NCBI RefSeq assembly: GCF_024158145.1
Contig: NZ_JAMYXM010000001.1
Coordinates: 310,001-374,000, forward strand
Length of the DNA: 64,000 nucleotides
Source of the DNA: Notoacmeibacter sp. MSK16QG-6
GTDB taxonomy: Bacteria; Pseudomonadota; Alphaproteobacteria; Rhizobiales; Rhizobiaceae
Reading direction: 5' to 3'
Made by a program: the position numbers and the translations under genes. This document shows positions 52,672 through 59,540 of the stretch, piece by piece; the first letter of the stretch is position 1, and every line of letters begins with the position of its first letter. Under the pieces are notes generated by a model. That model worked only from the letters and a program-made list of their open reading frames with translations. It did not search any database and was not told where the DNA came from.

Positions 52672-52844
52672 GTCCCTGCTCCCTTGACTGGCTCAGTTTG
52701 CGGCTGCCGGACGGTCGCCGCGTTTCTGTCAGACGGCTGTCGCCCTTGCAGATCGTTTGCGGTCAGCGCCTTGCGTCCGTCGTGATCGAGAGCTCGCAGA
52801 CCAGAGAAAAGGCCATCGAAACGCAGTCCCACACTGACCTTCAT
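52668..52844 (-). CDS. Extra small GTA gene between g7 and g8, unrecognised
   Basis: A 58-residue basic protein beginning MKVSVGLRFDGLFSGLRALDHDGRKALTANDLQ, with a polar tail (RNAATVRQPQTEPVKGAGT). Its start overlaps the g7 stop and its stop overlaps the g8 start, each by ATGA, so it is almost certainly translated. The first 30 residues faintly recall the beginning of HK97 gp10-type connector proteins, which are usually 130 residues or more. It could be a truncated relic or a dedicated small adaptor. RcGTA has no gene in this place as far as I know. Confidence 0.6.
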   Translation of the reverse strand: MKVSVGLRFDGLFSGLRALDHDGRKALTANDLQGRQPSDRNAATVRQPQTEPVKGAGT

Positions 52845-53191
52845 GTCCAACCCTCCAATTCCGTGCATCCACAGACGAGGTAGCGACCGGTTCCGTCCAG
52901 ATCGCTCACCGTTTCGATCCGCATGGCGTGACCGTTGCGCAGCAGCCGCATGGCCGGGGCAATGTCGCTGCGCTGGCGCAACGTAACGCGATGCGTCAGC
53001 TCCTGCCGGACCGCACCGCCAGCCACGGTGGCGCTAACGCCGGTCGGCTCGACATGGGCGAAGAATTCTCCGACCGTTTGCCATTCGACTTCATGGCCTC
53101 CCGCGCCGTCCGGCGTCCGCACCGGCGCTTCGAGAACGAGGCGCGTCCGCAGCTTGCCAGCATCCATGAACTCCACCGTCATGAGGCTCAT
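52841..53191 (-). CDS. GTA g7, head closure (stopper) protein
   Basis: A 116-residue phage head closure protein of the SPP1 gp16/GTA g7 group. It is recognised by KLRTRLVLEAPVRTPDGAGGHEVEWQTVGEFFAHVEPT, the HRVTLRQRSDIAPAMRLLRNG segment and a closing RYLVCGCTEL strand. It seals the capsid exit after DNA packaging. It overlaps g6 by 4 bp at its start and the small gene by 4 bp at its end. Confidence 0.9.
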   Translation of the reverse strand: MSLMTVEFMDAGKLRTRLVLEAPVRTPDGAGGHEVEWQTVGEFFAHVEPTGVSATVAGGAVRQELTHRVTLRQRSDIAPAMRLLRNGHAMRIETVSDLDGTGRYLVCGCTELEGWT

Positions 53192-53751
53192 ATCCTCAGC
53201 AGTCGGAATGGCTGGATCAGAACGTCGTAGCCCTGCGGCACCGCAACCGGTTGGTCGCTGACCGAAAAGCCACCACGCGTTTCATAACCCTGGCCGATCA
53301 GCAGCATCATCGCCTGGCGCAGCGGCGCGGGGATATCTTCGGTGTCGAAACCCGCATCGAGGTCTATCTCGACGCCATTCTCCATTTCCGCCGCATTCGG
53401 TAAATCCTTGAATGCCACCGACGCGGGGCGGCGTGTCGTGCGTAGCCCATAGCTTTCTTCGTTCAGTGCACGAGCAACGCCGAATTGGTCATAAACCGTC
53501 ACGGCACTGATGGCGTGAACAGGGTGAAGGGCCAGCGGTGTCGGCTGCCGTGCGGAGACAGTGTCCATTGTGAGCCGCCAGTTTTGCCGGCCCAGAACAA
53601 GGCCGCAGTGCTTTTCGGTCACTTCGCGCGCCATCTTGATCAGCGCGGTGATCAGCTCGTCCTCAGCGTCATGATCGACCCGCAAATGGGCCTTGGCCTC
53701 GGCCAGCATAATGGGCTCCGGCTCAGGGCCGGCGGTCCGGAACAGCGCCAT
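53188..53751 (-). CDS. GTA g6, head-tail connector (adaptor) protein
   Basis: A 187-residue gp6-like adaptor. The N-terminal helical core is typical (EPIMLAEAKAHLRVDHDAEDELITALIKMAREVTEKHCGLVLG), followed by a beta insertion (HAISAVTVYDQFG) and a C-terminal helix (PAPLRQAMMLLIGQGYETRGG). It forms the ring under the portal. It follows the capsid gene after a 110-bp gap that holds a strong stem-loop. Confidence 0.92.
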   Translation of the reverse strand: MALFRTAGPEPEPIMLAEAKAHLRVDHDAEDELITALIKMAREVTEKHCGLVLGRQNWRLTMDTVSARQPTPLALHPVHAISAVTVYDQFGVARALNEESYGLRTTRRPASVAFKDLPNAAEMENGVEIDLDAGFDTEDIPAPLRQAMMLLIGQGYETRGGFSVSDQPVAVPQGYDVLIQPFRLLRI

Positions 53752-53815
53752 GACGCACTCCAGGTTCGAATGGTTGGTTATCTATCGGGCCAAAGAGCGC
53801 CGAATGAATTGGCGA

Positions 53816-53849
53816 GGGCGCGGCGGCGGGGAGGAAAACCGCCGCGCCC
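53816..53849 (-). promoter_or_regulatory. Strong stem-loop directly after the GTA capsid gene
   Basis: A perfect 11-bp GC stem (53816-53826 with 53839-53849) has a 12-nt loop and begins 13 nt after the g5 stop on the minus strand. No U-tract follows, so it is likely a 3' stabiliser or partial attenuator that lets capsid exceed the connector and tail proteins. Confidence 0.65.
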
Positions 53850-53861
53850 CGATCCGATGCG

Positions 53862-55109
53862 TCAGGCGGCGTATTTCACCAGCTTGATCGCATCGAAATC
53901 CTGTACGCCGCCGCCGACGCGCTTGGTCGTGTAAAACAGCACGTAAGGCTTGGCGGAGTATGGATCGCGCAGCACACGGACACCCACGCGGTCCACGATC
54001 AGATAACCGCGTTGGAAATCACCGAAGGCGATGGGTGTCGCGGCGCTGTCGGCATCCGGCATGTCTTCGGCTTCGACGACGGGGAACCCCATCAGCATAG
54101 CCTTCGCGCCAACCGTCGCCGGGGGCGTCCAGAGGTAGTTTCCGTCGGAATCCTTCAGCTTGCGGATGGCGGCCTGCGTGCGCCGGTTCATCACCCAGTG
54201 CGCGTTCTGCCGATAGCCAGCTTTCAACGCATAGACCGTGTCGATCAGAACGTCGGACGCGTCGGCTGCCGGCAGATCGCCGTCGACCCCGGTCGCGATA
54301 TGACCGAGCGCGCCCCAATTCCAATTCTCTTCGGCGACCGAGCCATAGGAGAGGAAACCGCGCGGCTTGTTGACGCCATCGCCCTTGACGAAGGCTTCGC
54401 CCTCCTGCTCGGCGAACGCCGCCTCAACCTCGGCTGCGATCCACGCGTCCAGATCGACAGCCGCGTCGTCAAGAAGCGCGGTGGTCGCCGCGGGCATGGC
54501 GTAGAGCTCCATCGTCGGAAAGTTCAGTTCGGCGAGCGTGCCGGCGCTGGTCTCCGGCCGCACATCGGTCTCGGCTACCCAGCCCGTCGCGGGACCGGCC
54601 ACGCTGAACGGCTTCTTCAACACCGAGGACGAGACCTGCCGTACCGAGGCGATGGACCGGATCGGCGAAAGTTCGGCGAGCCGTTTGCCGATCTCTGTTT
54701 CGGTCTCCGGCGGTACGAGATAGCCGCCCTCAGCTCCGGCGCCGATATTCATCGCCTTCGTTTCCATGGCGCGGATGGCGCTTTCGTCACCGCTTCGCAT
54801 CCAGCTATGAAAGGCGCTTTTCGTTTCCGTGCTGTAGGGCGCACCACCCATGCCCGGCCGCGCACCTTTGACCATAAGTCTGTCCAATGCCTGCTTCTGC
54901 TCGGTCAGCGCGTTATTGATGCGCTCGACCTTGTCGTTGGTGACGACATCGGCGGTCACGCGGCGCTCGATTTCGTTCAGACGCTCATCATTGGCTGATT
55001 TGAATGCCTCGAACGCACCCATAAATTCATCGAAGGCTTCCGCTACTTCGACCGCACTGCCGCTGGCCGCCTTGATCTCCGGCGCGCTCTGGCTCGTTTC
55101 AAACTGCAT
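53862..55109 (-). CDS. GTA g5, HK97-fold major capsid protein
   Basis: A 415-residue major capsid protein with an N-terminal coiled-coil delta domain (residues 1-80, EIERRVTADVVTNDKVERINNAL), removed by the g4 protease after assembly. The HK97 fold follows: GAEGGYLVPPETETEIGKRL, TGWVAETDVRPETSA, EVEAAFAEQEGEAFVKGDG, WVMNRRTQAAIRKLKDSDG, FGDFQRGYLIVDRVG and the C-terminal FDAIKLVKYAA. The start at 55109 (MQFETSQ) has AAGGA 8 nt upstream; a longer frame to 55172 overlaps g4 and is unlikely. Confidence 0.95.
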   Translation of the reverse strand: MQFETSQSAPEIKAASGSAVEVAEAFDEFMGAFEAFKSANDERLNEIERRVTADVVTNDKVERINNALTEQKQALDRLMVKGARPGMGGAPYSTETKSAFHSWMRSGDESAIRAMETKAMNIGAGAEGGYLVPPETETEIGKRLAELSPIRSIASVRQVSSSVLKKPFSVAGPATGWVAETDVRPETSAGTLAELNFPTMELYAMPAATTALLDDAAVDLDAWIAAEVEAAFAEQEGEAFVKGDGVNKPRGFLSYGSVAEENWNWGALGHIATGVDGDLPAADASDVLIDTVYALKAGYRQNAHWVMNRRTQAAIRKLKDSDGNYLWTPPATVGAKAMLMGFPVVEAEDMPDADSAATPIAFGDFQRGYLIVDRVGVRVLRDPYSAKPYVLFYTTKRVGGGVQDFDAIKLVKYAA

Positions 55110-55122
55110 TCCATTGTTCCTT

Positions 55123-55788
55123 TCAGAGAAAGATTGTCGCCGCCCGGCGGATCGTGCCGGCCAGTCCCTCATCCTGCGGTCGCGCGTCCCGCCCGCCCGT
55201 CAGGCTGGCAAACCCTTTGGCGATCACCTGCCGGGCCTGCTTTCGCGTCAGCCGCGCGTCCCGCGTCAGCCAGCGCTCAAATTGTCGCGTGGTCGGCAGC
55301 TCGCCCTTCACTTCCGCGATGCGCGCTGTCGGCAGCATGGGAAAGGTGACAACCGATATCTCCCAGAGGTCGGCCTCCAGGATGCGGCGAAGTCCCGCCT
55401 GCTTTTCGGCACGCGCCCGCACTGTTCGGAAACCGATGGACAGGCCGTCGAGCGCGCCGTCACGCATCAGGGCGTGGACCTCCCGCCCCTTGGCCGTCAT
55501 CAGGCTCAGCCGCCCGCGCACATAGAGTCCGCGATGGTCTTCTGCGATTGCGTCCCATCGCCCGATGGGCTGGGCAGGATCGTGCTGGAACAGCATCCGC
55601 ACGCCACGTGCACCGCGCTGCCTTAGACTGCGCGCAAAAGCTCCTGCCATGACCACGTCGCCGGACAGATCGGCCTGGCCGAACACGCTGGCGTATCCCT
55701 CGAAGCGTCCGTCGTGACCGATTTCTGCGATTTCGACCGCCGCCTCCTTGCGTTCCGGCGCGCCGCGCAGATCGATATGTTTCGTCAT
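55123..55788 (-). CDS. GTA g4, prohead protease
   Basis: A 221-residue HK97-type prohead protease that cleaves the capsid delta domain. The catalytic His is in LFQHDPAQPIGRW and the Ser in GALDGLSIGFRTV. The C-terminal basic part (LTRKQARQVIAKGFASLTGG) is probably removed on maturation. The start at 55788 overlaps the stop of the small membrane gene by 4 bp. A longer frame to 55881 lies wholly inside that gene and is rejected. It ends 13 bp before the capsid start. Confidence 0.93.
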   Translation of the reverse strand: MTKHIDLRGAPERKEAAVEIAEIGHDGRFEGYASVFGQADLSGDVVMAGAFARSLRQRGARGVRMLFQHDPAQPIGRWDAIAEDHRGLYVRGRLSLMTAKGREVHALMRDGALDGLSIGFRTVRARAEKQAGLRRILEADLWEISVVTFPMLPTARIAEVKGELPTTRQFERWLTRDARLTRKQARQVIAKGFASLTGGRDARPQDEGLAGTIRRAATIFL

Positions 55789-56132
55789 CGGCGCGCTTCC
55801 CGGTCGCGGCGGGGACCATTGGCGCGGTCCATCTGATCCTGCGCGGCTCCGAAGGTCCGCATGAGAACGCCGATCGCCCACCAGGCGCAGAGCGAAGCCA
55901 GCGCCGCACCGGACAGCGCGATCTCCAGGCCGTTCGCCACCGTATCGATGCCGAGTTCACGCGCCAGGCGCAGACCGGCCACCCCGCCAAATGCAATGCC
56001 GCTCGTGACACCCACCGCGAAGCGGAGCGCTGCCTCTCGTCTGCCGCGCGGCAGCACATAGGCGAGCGAAATGCCCGAGCCGATTACCGCGCCAGCGCCC
56101 TTCGCCATCCACATGGATTCACTCTCGCCCAT
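55785..56132 (-). CDS. Small GTA-cluster membrane protein (DUF6107-like)
   Basis: A 115-residue protein with two or three hydrophobic segments (GAGAVIGSGISLAYVL, RFAVGVTSGIAFGGVAGL, LEIALSGAALASLCAWWAIGVLM) and a basic C-terminal tail. A gene of this kind sits between portal and protease in many rhizobial GTA clusters; its function is unknown. Its start overlaps the portal stop by one base (TGATG) and its stop overlaps the protease start by 4 bp, so production is tied to capsid assembly. Confidence 0.78.
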   Translation of the reverse strand: MGESESMWMAKGAGAVIGSGISLAYVLPRGRREAALRFAVGVTSGIAFGGVAGLRLARELGIDTVANGLEIALSGAALASLCAWWAIGVLMRTFGAAQDQMDRANGPRRDREARR

Positions 56133-57361
56133 CAGCGTTGCTCCATTGTCGGCAGCGGCTGATAGCCAACCGCCTCTCGCTTCTCATCGTCCGTCAGAAA
56201 ATCAGCCTGACCGATGCGCTGCCACAGTGCGTCGCGCTCGCCGGAGAGCCCTTCCACGGCGTCGGCATCGAACCAGAGCCGCAGATTTGCTCCGAAGGCC
56301 GGCGCCAGCCAGGCGGAGAATTCAGTCGCGATCCGCGTCACCAACGGCAAAATCGTCAGCCGGTAAAAGGCGCGGTTCGCCTCCTTATAGTTTGCGTAAG
56401 TGTTGTCGCCCGGAATGCCGAGCAGCATGGGCGGCACGCCGAAGGCCAGCGCGATGTCTCGCGCCGCGCCGTTGCGCGCCTCCACGAAATCCATTTCCTG
56501 CGGCGTCAGGCCCATCGCTTTCCAGTCGAGCCCGCCTTCCAGCAGCAGCGGCCGCCCCGCCCGGCTTGGGCCGGAATAGCCGTCTTCCAGTTCGGTTTTC
56601 AGCCGGTCGAACTGCTCGTCGGAAAGATTGCCGCCCTCCTTTGGCGCATAGACCAGCGCGCCAGATGGGCGCGCTGCATTGTCGAGCAACGCCTTGTTCC
56701 AGCGGCTTGCGGCATTGTGAATGTCGAGCGCACTGAGCGCAGCCTGCAGCGGCGCAAGGCCATAATGATCGTCGAGCGGATGGAACAACGCCAGATGAAG
56801 CGCCGCTGCACTGCCTTCCGGCCCTGCGTCCTCGGTCAAAGCGATGCGCCGCGCGCCGCCTTTCGCGCCACGATGTTCCAACGCTATCGGCCAGCCATCG
56901 TCGTCTGCGACAACGGCAACACGATCCGGCCGCAGCAGATGCAGTTCGGCGATGTTCGTGGCGCCGCTGAGCCGTTCGACATAGGCGTTGCCGGAAAGAA
57001 GAAGTTCGCCGTAAAGTGCTTCCAGAAAGGTGACGCCCGCCTGCCGCGTATTGGGGCGTTCGAGCAGGCTGAGAAGCGGGTGTTCACTGTGCTCTGTCGC
57101 GCCCTCATAAAGCAGCCACGGAACAGCTGCCGCGGTCTGCGCGATCAGGCGCACAGCGGCGTGGACTACGGCATTGCCAAGATAGCCGTGGCGAGCGAGT
57201 GAGGCATAGTCGCGAGGCGTCCAGTTCGCCTGACCGGCAAGCTGCAGCGCGACAAAGCCCTCGCCAAGAAAGCCTGCCTTGCCTTCCAGCCTCGCCGTCG
57301 GGCTCGATGAAAGCTCCGCCGGTCCGGCCGAGGCATCGCCTCGCAACCAGTTCCATACCAT
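56132..57361 (-). CDS. GTA g3, portal protein
   Basis: A 409-residue HK97-type phage portal. It begins MVWNWLRGD, then NWTPRDYASLARHGYLGNAVVHAAVRLIAQTAA, the PLLSLLERPN helix, LLLSGNAYVERLSG and FDRLKTELEDGYSGPSRAGRPLLLEGGLDW. The core helix DFVEARNGAARDIALAFGVPPMLLGIPGDNTYANYKEANRAFY is followed by the crown end. It forms the dodecameric DNA channel at one vertex. It lies 158 bp after the terminase, a gap with no recognisable gene. Confidence 0.94.
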   Translation of the reverse strand: MVWNWLRGDASAGPAELSSSPTARLEGKAGFLGEGFVALQLAGQANWTPRDYASLARHGYLGNAVVHAAVRLIAQTAAAVPWLLYEGATEHSEHPLLSLLERPNTRQAGVTFLEALYGELLLSGNAYVERLSGATNIAELHLLRPDRVAVVADDDGWPIALEHRGAKGGARRIALTEDAGPEGSAAALHLALFHPLDDHYGLAPLQAALSALDIHNAASRWNKALLDNAARPSGALVYAPKEGGNLSDEQFDRLKTELEDGYSGPSRAGRPLLLEGGLDWKAMGLTPQEMDFVEARNGAARDIALAFGVPPMLLGIPGDNTYANYKEANRAFYRLTILPLVTRIATEFSAWLAPAFGANLRLWFDADAVEGLSGERDALWQRIGQADFLTDDEKREAVGYQPLPTMEQR

Positions 57362-57519
57362 GGACCGTTTCCTCTTTTTCTTACGCCTGGACGAGGCGTC
57401 GGCGCACCGATGAGCCGTGAATACTGTGCCGGCGATTGGCGCTTTTCGTTGAAGCCATCATGCCATTGGCCGGAAGGGGGTGAAAAAGAAATTGCAAAAA
57501 TGTTTCTGAATTGTTCTCG

Positions 57520-58845
57520 TCATACGCCTCTCACACGCGGTGCGCGACCGAGGCCGCCCATCAATTCAGCGATGGCCCAGACAAGCGCATCGACGCGGTC
57601 GGGCGAGCGACTGCCCGTCAGGCCAGAGGGGCCGAAATCGCACATCTCGTCGACAAGTTCGGGAAAGTGCGCGGCGTGGCGGACGCGGCCCTGGGCATAA
57701 AGCGCTGCAACCGGCTCAGCCCGCAGCCATTTGCCTCGGCTTGCACGGACAGCCTTGACGGGCACAGCCGGGTCGACAGTGCGTATCACGCTTTCGACCA
57801 TCGCGCCGCCCTGATTGACCTCGGCGACAATGAGATCGGCTTCCAATGCATGGAACAGCGTGGTGGCTCGCGCCGCCCATCCGTCCGGTTGCAGACCCTG
57901 CGCGCTGGCGTCAGCCAAAACAACAATTCCGCCATCTGCTTCCGCGCCCGCTGCCACGATCCCGCAAGCATCGGAGCGCGCACCGGCGCTTGCCGGCGGA
58001 TCGACAGCTATGACAATGCGCGCGAGACGTTCTGCCGCGACCGGTCCCACAATCGATTCCAGCTGACTCCGGGTCCAAAGGGCGTCGGAACGGTCCTCAA
58101 TTAATTCGCCCTCGAGTTCCTGACGGCCCAGTCGCGTGCCGGCATACCGATCCGTCACGGTCTGCAGGAAGCTCGGAGCCAGATTGTCCGCATTCTCATG
58201 GGTACGCATCCGGGTCACGATAAAGCCGTCCTGGCGCATAAGGCGCTTGACCAGAGCGGTTGCACGGGGCGTCGTCGTTACCAGTTGGCGTGGTTCGTCG
58301 CCCAGCCGCAGGCCGAATTGCAACATGTCCCAGACTTCGTCAGCATTGTTCCATTTGGCCAACTCATCGCACCAAGCCGCATCGAATTGGGGGCCACGCA
58401 ATGCATCGGGGTCTTCTGACGAGAAAATCTGCGCTGTCGCGCCATTGTCGAACAGCACGCGGCGGCGGCTGGTTTCGAAACGCGGTCGCTCATCCCCCCG
58501 CGCCGTGCCGAGAATACCACTTGCGCCCGCCACCATCACCTCTCGCGCATCGCCAAGTGTCTCGGCGACGAGCGCGATTCGACCATATTTCAAACCGCTC
58601 GTGGTGAAGGGCGGCAGGCCCAATACGAGCGCTCGCACCCACTCGGCGCCAAGGCGCGTTTTCCCGCTGCCCCGGCCGCCGACCACCATCCAGCGTTCTG
58701 GCGCATCTGGCAATGGATATTGCTTGGCCCGCGCCGTCATGAACCATTCCCGGCCAGCCAGCCTGGCTTCGTCCTCGTCCAGCGATAGCTCGGCCCAGGC
58801 GTCCTGTTCCGCCTCGAAATCCGGATCGCCCTCGCTACCCGTCAT
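57520..58845 (-). CDS. GTA g2, large terminase
   Basis: A 441-residue packaging ATPase/nuclease. Walker A is VGGRGSGKT near residue 56, and Walker B appears as AAWCDELAKW near residue 157. The coupling motif TTTPR is followed by the RNase H-like nuclease part with acidic residues in IAVDPPAS, IVAEVNQGG and RVDALVWAIAEL. In GTAs it packages random host DNA by headful. The start overlaps g1 by 4 bp. Confidence 0.95.
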   Translation of the reverse strand: MTGSEGDPDFEAEQDAWAELSLDEDEARLAGREWFMTARAKQYPLPDAPERWMVVGGRGSGKTRLGAEWVRALVLGLPPFTTSGLKYGRIALVAETLGDAREVMVAGASGILGTARGDERPRFETSRRRVLFDNGATAQIFSSEDPDALRGPQFDAAWCDELAKWNNADEVWDMLQFGLRLGDEPRQLVTTTPRATALVKRLMRQDGFIVTRMRTHENADNLAPSFLQTVTDRYAGTRLGRQELEGELIEDRSDALWTRSQLESIVGPVAAERLARIVIAVDPPASAGARSDACGIVAAGAEADGGIVVLADASAQGLQPDGWAARATTLFHALEADLIVAEVNQGGAMVESVIRTVDPAVPVKAVRASRGKWLRAEPVAALYAQGRVRHAAHFPELVDEMCDFGPSGLTGSRSPDRVDALVWAIAELMGGLGRAPRVRGV

Positions 58846-59318
58846 TCGGCTGGTTCTGCCGGCGCGACCATAGCGCCATCTGCTCGATCGCCGACGACGC
58901 CTGTCTCGGCCATCTCGCCGGCCAGTTCGAGGATGCGGCCATTGATCCGCTCCAGAACAGAGCCAAGCTGTTCCGGCTCGCCAGCGCGGGCGTCCCCCTG
59001 ACGCTCACAAGCTGCCTCCAGCTTATCGACCGCCCGCAGCAAGACGTGGATCGCATCGATGTCGGCCTTCGGCAGGGGCGTGCCAACGGGTCGATCCGTC
59101 GCAACATCGAGGCGCGCCCAGAGACGATCGCGCAGGCGGCTCAACTCCGCCTCCCCCGCCCGGCCGCGATGGCCGCGCCGGATAATCCACCCCTGCTTTT
59201 TCGCTTTCTGCCGAATCGACAATTCTCCAAGGCCACTCATCTGAGAGGCCGCCGCAAAGTCGAAAGGCAGATGCTCTGCCCATGCCCGCAGGATGGACCA
59301 ATGCGCAATCGCCAACAT
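58842..59318 (-). CDS. GTA g1, small terminase-like DNA-recognition protein
   Basis: A 158-residue protein, first in the GTA cluster. A DNA-binding-like start (FAAASQMSGLGELSIRQKAKKQGWIIRRGHRG) is followed by helical, oligomerising regions (DIDAIHVLLRAVDKLEAACERQ; LGSVLERINGRILELAGEM). I chose the ATG at 59318 because GGAG lies 7 nt upstream. The ATG at 59240 would remove 26 residues. It is divergent from the penicillin-binding protein gene, and the 222 bp between them must carry the GTA promoter, in which I saw no clear binding site. Confidence 0.82.
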   Translation of the reverse strand: MLAIAHWSILRAWAEHLPFDFAAASQMSGLGELSIRQKAKKQGWIIRRGHRGRAGEAELSRLRDRLWARLDVATDRPVGTPLPKADIDAIHVLLRAVDKLEAACERQGDARAGEPEQLGSVLERINGRILELAGEMAETGVVGDRADGAMVAPAEPAE

Positions 59319-59540
59319 GAGGCTGCTCCAATGACAATCTGAAAAAGCCGCGCCGCCGGGCGCGTCAATGCCGAAGCATACGGCCGACTTGCCGACCGTG
59401 AAGAAGTCGTTCAAAGGCATGAGGAGGTGGGGAAAGGGTTTCGAACGCGCCAAGATCGGCTATCATTGCGAGAGCGCGATGGTGCCGCATTTGCGGGCCA
59501 TAAGCCTGACGACGCCTGAACACGGCATCATGGATTGGAA

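Larger units (their letters stand above)
44569..59318 (-). mobile_element. Gene transfer agent (Rhodobacter-type GTA) structural cluster, g1-g15 plus accessory genes
   Basis: About 14.7 kb of leftward, mostly overlapping phage-like genes in the canonical GTA order: small and large terminase, portal, small membrane protein, prohead protease, capsid, connectors, tail terminator, tail tube, tail chaperones, tape measure, distal tail, hub, NlpC/P60 peptidase and host-specificity protein. There is no integrase, repressor, replication gene or att-like repeat, and the flanks are housekeeping genes. This separates it from a prophage. All frames are intact apart from the g10/g10.1 junction, which looks programmed. 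Confidence 0.93.

Noticed and set aside
44569-59318. An integrated prophage instead of a GTA
   Set aside because: No integrase, repressor, replication or lysogeny genes and no flanking repeats. The gene order is exactly the GTA structural order, between housekeeping genes.
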